A stretch of 64,000 bases of DNA, from assembly GCA_032690845.1 (NCBI GenBank), contig CM064424.1:39693511-39757510 (forward strand), given 5' to 3'. Positions 11,536-21,199 of the stretch are shown here, piece by piece. The notes beneath the pieces are model-generated. The model was not told the DNA's origin, did not search any database, and saw only the letters and a list, made by a program, of their open reading frames with translations. Made by a program: the position numbers and the translations under genes. This stretch comes from Eleusine coracana subsp. coracana (Eukaryota; Streptophyta; Magnoliopsida; Poales; Poaceae). How positions within the stretch are numbered: the stretch's first letter is position 1; every line of letters begins with the position of its first letter.

Positions 11536-12045
11536 TCAATGTTGCAGACCTCTCTCCATTCTTTGGATTGGAAGAGTCGAGGATGACTCCTTTTCAAGAA
11601 GGGGGGGGGGGGGGGGGGGGTTGATGAGGACATCCTAGCCACACATGTAAACAGTGACCAACATAACGTAAACGAAGAGCTTGGTCATGCAATCACTAAT
11701 GTAAATGATGGTCTAAGCCAAGGAGCTTCTGTACCAAGAGAAGAATCGATTACACCAATACGAGGACCGATTACACGAAGTCGTGCAATGAAACTACAAC
11801 AAGAGGTGAACTCTCTCCTTACTGAATTTGCATCAAATATAAATGAGAATTTTATACTACCTAAATGTTTTACATTTGTCTTGTTAAGGTTGACACAAGA
11901 AGGACATACTACTGGACTAGAGGAGGCATGTTACACCAACAAAGAGATGGGTTACACCGAATCTGAAATAACACCCAGTCTGCTGACACAAGCCCCAACT
12001 TCTAGATCCCATATGCATGAAACATTTCAGTTTCACTATTCATGA
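11536..12045 (+). pseudogene. Element G2 C-terminal tail of pol
   Basis: In one frame after the deletion junction, the tract encodes a NVADLSPFFG-like block, is interrupted by a run of 20 G residues (11601-11620), then an acidic Asn-rich segment, RGPITRSRAMKLQQEV (about 11760-11810) and a tail ending at 12043. This matches the layout of the C-terminus in CRM/Reina-type elements. The poly-G tract shifts the frame. Confidence 0.6.
11601..11620. repeat. G20 homopolymer
   Basis: An uninterrupted run of 20 G inside the G2 pol tail. Such runs are length-unstable and prone to sequencing error; the true length may differ. Confidence 0.8.
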
Positions 12046-12583
12046 TGCACATGCGTGAAAAGATATTGAAGTCTACTTTCACCTCTAACAAATGGCTCAT
12101 CATTTCGACTTCCCATTAAGGAGTAATGACTATTTTATTGAAGATTATCAAGAAGGCTAAAGGCCACACGAGACCTCTCGGGATTTGTAGTTTTCACACC
12201 TTTCAGCTTCTTTACTTTGTGAGAAAGAGAGGTCATTGGCGGAGAGAGAGTGAGAAAGAGAAAAATAATAATGACATGGCATGTAACAGGTAGAACCACC
12301 AGTCCATGTTAGATAAAATCACTTACAACACCGCCGAGGGAGTATAATTGAACCCGATATAAGAGTTGAGGGTATCAGATACCCGATTTATAGGTGAGAG
12401 ATGCAAACTGCTCTACCCCTGTAGTTAAGGGAGATGAATAGGACTTTTCTCGTGAATAAATGTCCGGTCCAATCTGACGGGGAGAGCATGTGTTGCCGTC
12501 ACTGATTCCCGGCTGCTCCTCCGATCAAACTGTATTTTCAATCGTGCAAGCTCATTCCGTACACGGAACGGCAAGGTCATCAA
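12046..12583. other. Unclassified stretch, possibly G2 3' UTR/LTR remnant
   Basis: No ORF above 60 codons. It contains a GA-rich patch (12225-12265) and an ACCCGATATAAGAGTTGAGGG-like patch (from about 12352) of a kind I recall near grass repeats. It may be the G2 3' UTR and LTR, but no second copy is in the window to test this. Confidence 0.3.
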
Positions 12584-12864
12584 GGGGCTGTTTGGATCCA
12601 ATGGTCATGGCAAAAGTTTAGGGGTTAGAAGTGGAGGACTAAACTTTAGCCGCTATGTATTTGGATCCATAGCAAATGGCTAAACTTTAGCACATGCATG
12701 AATGGGTGGGTTAAGGTTTAGCACTTTTTAGGGCCACACGAGTGCTAATTTTTTTAGCCATTTACTATTTCATTTTGCTCTCATTTACCTACATGTTTGG
12801 ATCCATTTGGTAAAAGGGTTAAACTTATTAGTATTAGCCATTTGTCATGATCCAAACATGCCCC
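12584..12864. mobile_element. MITE with GGGGC...TTTGGATC terminal inverted repeats, 281 bp
   Basis: The left end reads ggggctgtttggatcc and the right end reads gatccaaacatgcccc, its imperfect inverse. Internal TTTGGATCCA boxes recur near both ends. No coding capacity. Flanking triplets are caa and aaa, so a target duplication is weak and the superfamily (PIF/Harbinger or other) is not settled. Confidence 0.7.
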
Positions 12865-12951
12865 AAAGGTGGCCGTTAAAAACGATCTGACTCTCTCATG
12901 GCTATGAGTATGATGCACAGCACTGTTGCTGTTGGCACGCGCTCATTTTAT

Positions 12952-12972
12952 CAGGTCACAATTTGTGACCTG
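12952..12972. repeat. 21-bp perfect palindrome
   Basis: caggtcacaa-t-ttgtgacctg: 10-bp perfect arms around one central base. No neighbouring gene suggests a role. Confidence 0.8.
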
Positions 12973-13190
12973 GTGGAGACGGGAGACAATGTATCTAGAT
13001 GAACATGGGAGGAAGGAAGTAGAGATGTAAGTGTTCGTTTTTTATTATTTACAAGTAAGTTTTTTTTTGAGGCCATGTTTATAGAGAAGGTTGGGTGTTT
13101 TGTAAACGTACATGCTTGGCGTACATCATTTCTTATAGTGAGTAGCAGGTTTCGAAATTCATTCAGAGTTATTAAGTACTAGTCCATCAA

Positions 13191-13208
13191 CCCGTGAACC
13201 TGCACGGG
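13191..13208 (-). other. Helitron 3'-terminal hairpin
   Basis: Six-base arms cccgtg and cacggg around a 6-nt loop. The flanks gtactag (13176-13182) and ctagtac (13209-13215) are also inverted, so a longer interrupted stem could form. Hairpin plus CTAG is the basis for the Helitron call. Confidence 0.6.
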
Positions 13209-14254
13209 CTAGTACTTTATTAGGGAAAAAGAGTGCTTGAACTTTGTGAAAACCAAATGAACAAAAGATGTTTTCAATAAAATTTGAAACTTTCAGTAAA
13301 TAATAAATAAATTGTATAAAGTGTATAGAACTATATATATTGTTTATATGTTAGATGTTATTCCACTCTATACATATTTCATCTTTTCAATCCTTAATCT
13401 TCATTAATTGAGTTAGAAAATGTAAATCGATATGCTGCTTGTTATTAGATGTAATTTTTATAATATCACACATCAAATAAATGTTATATAATTTATTTTG
13501 AGCTTAACTTTACCTTGTTATTTTTATTATTATGTAAAGTCTTGCACAACCAATTAATTTTATAATGTTCATTAAAGCGATCTAAATTGCTGATCAAATC
13601 AATGGTAAATAAATCTTTCTAGATTGTTACAGGATTGTGCTCATGCACTAAAAGTAGTTGTACATACCTTTTCAATATCAAATTAACAGTCTGATTCATT
13701 TTATTCAAAACCATCAAAGCTAACATCGTGGCGAAAAAATGAGAGCCTTCGATGATTGGCACATGCAACTCGACTGATGACATTCTGTAAAACAATCTTG
13801 ACATATAGTTCTACCATCCTATCATAAGCACAGCTCAGTTATGACTGAAATCTTCTATTAGACAACTTTCTAATTTTAACATGCATACTGTTATCTCCAT
13901 ATATAGATTCTATTAAATTTCCTACTTCATGCTACGCCGATGGGAGAGAAATCGACACTTTTTTTGACCTGATATGTTAAATAGCCACAAACGATGCTGA
14001 ATATGATAAATAGATATTTACCTTTATCTTGTTATCCTTTGAATAGAATGTGGAATTCTTGTTACCATCGGTATGTGTGGTGTATCAGATCTGCCCCATG
14101 GTCTATGGAGCAGATATATTTCACTGTAACCATGTGCTTTATAGGTGTCCTCTCTAAGTCAATGTGACTGAATCTGCTGATACATCATATTCTCTCTCTT
14201 CTACCTCAATGAAATTCATTTATTTCTTTTGCTACAACGTCAACAAAATTAAAC

Positions 14255-14362
14255 ATCAGCACAACAGAGTCAATTGAAGCATCCAGTGATTAATTTTTGT
14301 GATTTTTTTTGCAATTGTTATTAACCTGATCATGAGCACAACAGAGCCAATTGAAACATCCA
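14255..14362. repeat. Imperfect direct repeat inside the Helitron
   Basis: Two copies of about 32 bp (14255-14286 and 14331-14362) share the core gcacaacagag.caattgaa.catcca, about 76 bp apart. This is a small segmental duplication; no coding role is seen. Confidence 0.6.
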
Positions 14363-15186
14363 TGAACAAATTAGTAGTTCTCGTACTCAATTCATGCAGC
14401 TGCAACCTCGATCGGTCATTGCCGACTTCTACTCCAATTTCTCTGGCTTTAGAATGTGATCTGCTTTTCCAGTTTGATGTGTGATGGAGACAACAGTTTT
14501 TCTCAACATGAGACCGTCACCATCCGTGAACAGCGATATGTTAAGCCTTATAAATTGTTAAAGCCTTGGAATTTTTTGGAGCCCGGATGGAAAACCTTGA
14601 CCGCATTTACTTTGAAGATGTTGTGATACTCATTTCTGAGGACGTAGTGGTATCAGCATGTCACACAATTATAGATCCATTGCCCAACACATGATTTGGT
14701 GTGTTTAGCAAAGTCATTGTCTGAGCGGTCCAAAGTATACCAAGATCATTTGCCAATGTTCACTGCTGTGTGAAAAGAAAGATAGCTCAAGAGATGGGAA
14801 ATCTTGATCTGTTTTGCAACTAAGATGGTGAAATTACTGGATGGTGGTGGCTTTAGCATTAGGGTTACCATGGATAGTCTACAGTGGAAGGATTTCAAAA
14901 CGATGCTAAAAAAGTTGTAATGAGCCTGCATCAGGTTGCAGCTTCAAGGTCCTTACTCACCAATAAATCATAAAATATTCAGTGCCAGCTTGATTAATTG
15001 AGTCACCAGAAAACACTTGTTATGGACTGGGACTCACCTTAGAGTTTTGTTAATAAAGACATCTAGAGTGTAGTTCATTTGCTGCTTTGATAGTTTGTTG
15101 AGCACCCTCTGCGCCTCTGCCTTCCTGTTTGCCAGCATCGACTGCTTTTTTCCCTCTCTCCAGCAGCATCGTGCAGCTGTCCTGCC

Positions 15187-15360
15187 ATGGCGTCCAAGGA
15201 GAAGGTGTTGATGATCGTGTGCTCAGGAAGTCATATCCCTAACAGAATAATGTCATTATTTATACAATATGCATCAATGTCAAGCAACGCTAGGGCTTTC
15301 TTACCAGGCAGATTTGAAATCCAAGAAGTCTGCAAGGGAGTCATCAAAAACCTCGTCTGA
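15187..15360 (+). CDS. 57-aa ORF, possible captured gene 5' fragment
   Basis: The ATG at 15187 lies in a strong plant context (gccATGGcg) after a CT-rich, leader-like stretch, and the ORF begins MASKEKVLMIVC. That start resembles plant DJ-1/PfpI family proteins, which begin with a short polar lead and a VL-hydrophobic-C strand. The resemblance stops after 12 residues; the next ones (SGSHIPNRI) do not match, and the reading ends at 15360. It could be a first-exon fragment caught by the surrounding Helitron, with intron sequence read through, or chance. No expression evidence. Confidence 0.25.
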   Translation: MASKEKVLMIVCSGSHIPNRIMSLFIQYASMSSNARAFLPGRFEIQEVCKGVIKNLV

Positions 15361-15745
15361 AATGGTGGAAGATCGAAGAGAATGGATTGATTCCTTTTCA
15401 TCGTGCTTTGGCCCCAGCATCAAAAGCTGAAATCAATTGCTAGATGAATGTGTTGAAGCAATCAGAGAACACGTGAGATAGTTTTCAATTGTGGTTCGGC
15501 TAGGGGAAATATCTAGCATGGAAGGTTACATACGTGACAGAGGTGGAAAGGATTTGGCCCCCACGATGAAGCCTGGATGGTTACGGTGAAGATAGGTGGG
15601 AAGAATTATCAGGGATCCAACGGTTATAGAGTTTTCATAGTCTAGACTAATAGCCGGATGTTTTGCTTTTATGTGAGAATTTCTAGAATTTTCTTACAAT
15701 TAATATGGAGGTCTCAAAAGGAGCCTCCAATTAGTAAATATAAGA

Positions 15746-17017
15746 CGCGTATACTTTCTCCAATAGCTCATGTATGGGCCTTAATTATCAACAGAAGCTA
15801 GCTTGTGGCAGTGGGCTCATGGATCTTACTGGGCTGGACTGGATTTCCAGTAAGCTGGGTGATTTTGAACGAATTGGTGAGCGCACGCAAAGGCAACCCC
15901 GCATGCCCGAGAGACGATAGCACACCGTACCGCAACCGCACAACATGCGTACGTTTTGAATGATCCGCATCAGCAGCCTGCGTCACGTTGTGCCAGGCCG
16001 CAGTCCTCTTGTTAATAGTTTATGGCACGTTAGTCTTTGTACGATCCGTGTCATCCTGCATCGCATCGCACTATAGGTGGTCCATGCAAGAAATTGTGTT
16101 ATTAATCATCCTTGTATTCTCCGAAGCTTTGTCGTTGCACATCAAGCGCTTATTAGGGGATGTGGCAGAGCGTTCCACACGTCAGCGACTCCCGTAGCTG
16201 CGCTTTTTTCAGTCCATATATTTTTAGTTTGGATAAGGAGGGCATAACTTCTGACCAACAACAATAACCAGTGTATTGAGGACTAATAACATGGGTGCTT
16301 ATGTATGTTGGATTTGAAGGAACGAAAAGGCACCAAAGACGTCAAATGTGAGGTCAGTTCCAAATTAATTAAACATCTTTCGTGCTTAAACTACCAGCAT
16401 TATCTCAGTACTAATTAAGAAGGGTATCAGCAGTGCTACTTATCTTTACATCTACACTTTATCCTATTAGGTCATAGAAACTGCTATGTAATTTTATAAC
16501 ATTGTAGTTCTAGGAGTATAGCTGTCACTAAAAATGTGTCAACCATCCCTTAGATGTAATTATTCCTTTTTCATGGTTTTGTTCTCTTTCTATTACTGCT
16601 AATGCTAATTTTCAGAGGTAAAGCTTTAAGTGGCAGCTATTTTACATCAACATTATTGCACTGATTCATTGTTTTTCACAAACTGTAAGCTGTAACTATA
16701 AAAAAAAGGAGTTGCCTACTTGCTGTCATTTCAAATTAAACATTTGGGTATAACACTACACCTGATACTTTCTAGGGAAACAATGAAATCCAACCATCTA
16801 CATGCAAATTGTGACATTTAACATTTTTAACTTTCACAAATATTTAAGATTGTATAATTTTTGAAGCTTTGAGGCGGTACTGTCGAAGAGGAAGAAATCT
16901 GCTGATAACAGGCACAACAGTGGCAGATATTGGTGACCACAAGCCCACAATACTAAATCAAGACAGAGATATGGTAGCAGTGATGGACACATTTTACTCC
17001 ATTTTACTAGCACAAGG
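15746..17017. other. Unclassified intergenic stretch
   Basis: 15780-16200 is GC-richer and looks like promoter-type or gene-flank debris. 16200-17017 is AT-rich. Short ORFs here show no recognisable motif, and I see no terminal repeats. Confidence 0.4.
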
Positions 17018-17240
17018 TGAAAGGACCAAGTGACCGAGAGGGGGGGAGGAATTATCGAGAACTCATTATATATATTAAATTCGCCAAATTCCAAAATCGA
17101 ACACTCAATCAACTCCTATAGCATTTCTAGTAGTGATCACACTAACAAGATAATAGTCCTATGAAAGGAACAACAACCTAAACATACTAGTGAATCACAC
17201 AAGGTAATGCAACTGCTATGCAAGCTAGTAATGAAAGACA

Positions 17241-17455
17241 AGGGGCTTGGCTATGGAGTATGGCTGGAGCCAAGGGGTTTCCCTGCTGGCCGGACCTTAG
17301 CCTATGTAAATGTTAGTGTTCTTCAGATCGGGTTGTGTTTTTTCATCGTAGGCGTGAATGGATGTAATCTTAGAATGTTGTGGGGTGTGTATGTTGTAAC
17401 TCTTTGTCTTCTATTAATGCAATGATACGCCACTCTCCTACGTGTTCAGGAAAAA
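17241..17455 (+). mobile_element. 5'-truncated LINE 3' end
   Basis: This tract interrupts the C0 LTR homology and ends cttctattaatgcaatgata...ttcaggaaaaaa, a 3' end typical of plant L1-type LINEs with a short A tail. It is flanked by near-identical 10-bp sequences, atgaaagaca (17231-17240) and atcaaagaca (17456-17465), consistent with a target-site duplication with one substitution. Confidence 0.65.
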
Positions 17456-17770
17456 ATCAAAGACACAAGGAAGCAAACAACAAGCTAGCAAAAGAGCCTA
17501 CTCATGCAAAGCTACAAGATAATAAACTAGAGCACACAAGCATGAGTAGCATAATACATACAAGGATGATCAATTAAGCTAAAGCAAATCCTATACAAGC
17601 TAGTGATCAAATGCGGAAGCCATACACTACTAGCTAGCAAGGAGTCTATTCATACAAGTCTACAAGGTAATCAACAATAACAAGATAACCTCACAAGTAT
17701 GAATAGCACGGTATGCAAGTGCGAAAGGTAAGACATCAAAGTAAGGACTATGAGTAAGAGATGGCACATG

Positions 17771-18280
17771 CAGGGTCGGCCCTGAGGGGGGGGGCAACTT
17801 GGGCGGCCGCCCTAGGCCCCTAAGTCAACGGGTCCTCTCCCTAGATCATGGATATGTGCATAGCTATAGACCCATGGCCACGTTCAAGGCAAAATCAAAG
17901 CAACTTGGATATACAGACCATCCCAGGACCACAGAAAATTGCACGTACGCATATGCATGGACTCTAGCTTTGGTTTAGGCCAGCAGATGACCTTTTCATT
18001 CCATTCTTTTGTTAATTTTTAGTTTGGTGGTATTGTCCAAAACACATGCATATGATAGTGAAAACGCATGTGGATGATTACATATCATGAACAATAAGGC
18101 CATAGTTCACCTCATAGTTTAAATGCCGGTTTACCAAGCTATTGATGAACACCCATGAAATAAAAATTAGTGGAGATGATAATCATCAATGCGGAAACAT
18201 AATAATAAAATTTATGTTTATAGCAAGGCCTCAAGTTTATTGGTTTGCCTCGGGCCCCTAAAATCTTAGGACCGGCCCTG
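17771..18280. mobile_element. Non-autonomous hAT-type element, 510 bp
   Basis: The ends are inverted: left cagggtcggccctga, right (reversed) CAGGGCCGGTCCTAA. They are flanked by 8-bp near-repeats ggcacatg (17763-17770) and ggctcatg (18281-18288), 7 of 8 matching, as expected for hAT. Internal ORFs do not look like transposase. It is inserted in the C0 LTR. Confidence 0.8.
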
Positions 18281-18399
18281 GGCTCATGATTTTTTTCCCT
18301 GAGGTCTTGAAAGGATGGCGCCTTCCCCTACTCCTTGTTAGATCACTCCCACCAGAGTACCGATCCCTCCTATCACCAAGTGGTGTCCTCGCACATGAG

Positions 18400-18912
18400 T
18401 GTTGTGGTTACAAAGGTCAGAAGAAACACTTGGGGACCTGCCGAAGGAAATTCATGATGAAACAGGCTGAAGGTCTTGTGGTCAGGCCTATGAGAATGAT
18501 ACACAAGCACCACAAAGCTGAATGAGGCTGAAGTCCGTAGGAATAGGTCCCTTCAAAATTAACTTGTATTATCTCCTTGAGTCCGTACCGAACGGCCCAT
18601 ACCCGAGATGTGATGGAATGACTTGCTAGAGGCTGTAGGGGCGCATTCATAGCTTCATGCTCACCTGCTCCCCTAGCTATATTTACATGTTTACCCTGAG
18701 CCTAGATTACATGCCCTATACTTTAGCTTAAGGGTATTCTGATACTTCAATGTTCATCCGATACATGCCTTCATGAGTCAACCTCTGATGCTTATGCTGA
18801 GGGGTACGCTGTGCCCATACGCCCTTCGATCGTACTACACGCCTGCCATATTACTTGCTGATAGGCTCCTCTTGGGCCCAGGGGAGATTAGGGGGTGGGG
18901 TTTCCGCCAACA
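18400..18912 (-). repeat. 3' LTR of element B
   Basis: A 513-bp segment with short inverted ends (TGTTG on the left, ccaaca on the right), followed at its inner edge by a polypurine tract on the minus strand. The C0 homology ends just to its left. The partner LTR lies outside the window. Confidence 0.7.
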
Positions 18913-18925
18913 ATAGCCCCTCACG
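18913..18925 (-). other. Polypurine tract of element B
   Basis: On the minus strand CGTGAGGGGCTAT directly precedes the LTR start TGTTGG. This is the plus-strand DNA primer position. Confidence 0.65.
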
Positions 18926-19328
18926 GGTGAGATCTGCCTTCGGCAGGACCAAAACCATGATCATGTGAAATGACCACCCCTAGTCCCCCTTTTCAAGCCT
19001 GTCTGGTGGCCATCAGGAAACGATCCTACAAGACTCAGTAACATTGTTATTAGAAGAAAAAATGTTAGCCATCGGTTGAGATCGCATGATTGAAATTTGT
19101 ATTGTGGGTTGGGAATTTGGCCGAATGTCCTTCAGGAGCAAGGGGGTCAAAACATGCCGCCTCGATATTAATGTTGGGGGGAAAACAAAGTGTGTTGCAA
19201 AAAAATGAGCCCCACCCACACTTATAGCGGCAAAGTTACACATGGTACCTGCCATGTGGTGCGCATCGGCTCAAGGCACGACCGAGTCAGATGATGGAGT
19301 AGAAACAACGTCAGGGTGGCTCGCCGAC

Positions 19329-19335
19329 TATTTAA
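19329..19335 (+). promoter_or_regulatory. TATA box, likely promoter of B's antisense ORF
   Basis: tatttaa in a GC-rich context (ccgac before, gctcagg after), 51 bp upstream of the first ATG (19380) and about 200 bp before the ATG at 19528. A CT-rich, initiator-like segment follows. This suggests a dedicated plus-strand promoter inside the minus-strand element. Inference from sequence only. Confidence 0.45.
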
Positions 19336-19379
19336 GCTCAGGTTTCACACCCTTCTCATTTCATCGAGAACTTCTCATC

Positions 19380-21199
19380 ATGACCCCAAACCCTAACTTA
19401 TCGTTGCCACCCGTGTTCGTATTGCCTCCCTTTCCTAGATTGTTCTTGCCGGAGGCCTTTTGGGTGTGGTCGGTGAAGCCTTCTTCGAACCTCCTTCGGT
19501 GACTCTTGTCGCTTCCTCCAAACCCCGATGGGTTCCCGGAAGGCAAAGGCTCCACCTGGCGCCAAGCCGCAAAAGATAAACTCGAGGAAGGCGGGCAGCA
19601 GCAATCTTGGCTGGAACCTGGTAACCGATGCCAAGCTGGATGAATGGGCCGCGGAGCCGAAGCGGTGGTTCGAGTGTGATCGGGCTGTAGCATCGAAGGA
19701 AAATGAAGCCACACCCCAGCCGCGTGCTGTCTGCATTGTGGTGTTTGAGCAGCTGTTCATGGTTAGACTTTGGTTCCTTTGTTCATCGTTTGTGGGGGGA
19801 GTACTAGTGCACTTCGGCCTGGAAATCCAGCAAGTGATGCCAAATACCATCTCTCCATTGGCCTGCGTGGAGTGGGCATTCAAGATGGAAGGCGCGGAAC
19901 CGCAAGTCGGGGCGTTTGCTGCCACACACTTGGCTTCTCAGCGAGAGCACCGGTGTGGCCTACATCCTAGGATGATTTCCAACTACCTAATGATTACTCT
20001 TTGGCCGCGCCGAGAGTATGTCGTTTCCGACCAAAGCTTCAAAGCAACATTGGGGCAAATAGATTTCTTATTCATGATTCCATTACAATATGAGCACAGA
20101 GTTGCATAGGCACAACACCGAGATCTTATACACACCAAAGCCTATCATTCCGGAGGATGGCACACTCGTATCCCAAGTATAGGTCCTGACGAGTATTGGC
20201 CACAGGCTAAGCATGCAGAACTTATGCGAAGAATTCTGCGCTGCTGACATTGAACCTCTTTGGGCTGGCTGGCATGTTTCTTTTATTCGCAGAGACCCCA
20301 CGACCGGGGAGTTCACCCTTGCTCAGGATCAGCTACCACCCTTCAACTTTGCTAAGATAGAGAACAGAGCTAAGTATCTCCTTGGGCCTATTATTCAAAG
20401 AGAATAGGACCTACTGGGAGACAAGAATCAACAACACCAAACCAACTGCGTCTTGTAGTTGCACAATCTAGAGGTTGTCTTGCCGCCCCGAGAGTTACAC
20501 ACTACTGTAGATGCAGGCGAGAATGCTGGAGGGGAAGATGATGACAGGACCGAGGGCGAAGATTAGTTAGCAGAAGGTGCAGTACCCATGCCTACCCCTC
20601 AGAAACCACACAAGGTCGTTGTCAAGCAACCTTTGATGGCGCGCCGGACTTTTCGACAGATAGAAAGGGATGAGGCGGTTGAGGAGGACAGTGATGCCAT
20701 CATGCCGCCACCAAAACATAGAAAAAGGAGCGGAGAAGGACCCTTGACTAATAGAGTGACTACTGCTGCTAGCAAGTCTGACTTGTGCAAGAAAACCAAC
20801 AAGAGAAAGACATCATGCCAAATGCCTTCTCCGGCATCATCTCCACTTGCCATATATGCTTGCTTTCATCACCTTTGGAAGCAGTTCAATGCCACACCAC
20901 CATCGACATAACAAGAACAGACCGTTGCTTCGCTAGAACATGATGTTGTAGTTGTAACGCCGGCCCGGACACACGCTAGGTCACCAGCCTAGACGCTGTC
21001 TAGTTCACTCGCCCAGGGCATGCCGGTCTTAAGCCCAATGGGTATGCTACTGAAAGTTATACCAGACCACCCGAGGATGGTAAGCAGCACAGGCCTATTA
21101 GACATGACTTCACCCCTGCCATACTCGCTGGGGACACAAATGCCCTCGATGGATTTCAGCGCCGACAGCTAATGCTTACATAGGTGTGCCACTACTTTG
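19380..21199 (+). pseudogene. Antisense ORF of element B, N-terminal part
   Basis: The main reading starts at ATG 19528 and runs 193 codons. A basic N-terminus leads to GGVLVHFGLEIQQVMPNTIS, AFKMEGAEPQVGAFAATHL and related blocks, which resemble the N-terminal domain of plant proteins annotated as putative gypsy-type transposon (Pfam Transposase_28). After frame breaks it continues (20213-20407, 20588-20911) into a Lys/Arg-rich, low-complexity part with basic clusters (PPPKHRKRSGE). An alternative earlier ATG at 19380 gives only a 40-codon reading. The ORF is cut at 21199 by element M and resumes at 43083. Function unknown. Confidence 0.6.
21195..21199. other. Target-site duplication of element M, left copy
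   Basis: ctttg, identical to 43078-43082 beyond the right LTR. This fixes the outer limits of M. A third ctttg at 41589-41593 precedes the internal full LTR. Confidence 0.85.

Larger units (their letters stand above)
8540..12045 (+). mobile_element. Element G2: CRM/Reina-like Ty3/gypsy (chromovirus) pol remnant
   Basis: A plus-strand pol tract with protease, RT, RNase H, integrase and a C-terminal tail, but no gag and no recognisable LTR at its left, where element A abuts. The sequence resembles the CRM/Reina group of chromoviruses (for example IPRLDDMLDELSGAI and FKTKFVLYEWLVMPFGLTN). Numerous stops and frameshifts show it is old. The C-terminal tail carries RGPITRSRAMKLQQEV, a form I associate with CRM-type C-termini. 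The lineage call is by recall of motifs and is less certain than the superfamily. Confidence 0.75.
13179..15745 (-). mobile_element. Probable non-autonomous Helitron
   Basis: On the minus strand the sequence ends with a hairpin (CCCGTG, loop, CACGGG; 13208-13191), an 8-nt spacer TTGATGGA, then CTAG followed by a host T. This is the Helitron 3' terminus rule (hairpin, short spacer, CTRR, insertion before T). The opposite end is placed at about 15745, where the minus strand reads TCTTATATTTACTAATTGG, a TC start resembling grass Helitron 5' ends; the host A expected before TC is absent, so that end is approximate. No RepHel coding is present, hence non-autonomous. It contains a small direct repeat and a possible captured gene fragment at 15187. 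Confidence 0.5.
17018..18395 (-). repeat. C0: copia LTR tail, minus strand, interrupted by LINE and hAT
   Basis: The sequence is the reverse complement of the end of element P's LTR. It starts tgaaaggaccaagtgaccga at 17018 (inverse of the P LTR end near 23764) and follows the P LTR back through the same landmarks, such as ggatggcgccttcccctact at 18313-18332. Removing the LINE (17241-17455) and the hAT (17771-18280) leaves about 650 bp. Similarity ends near 18395, where B's LTR begins. It is a fragment or a solo LTR split by B. Confidence 0.75.

Noticed and set aside
19361..19925. Minus-strand ORFs (117 and 175 codons) over B's antisense-ORF region
   Set aside because: They overlap the plus-strand domain reading that is also present in X', contain no recognised motif, and would be shadows of the antisense ORF.
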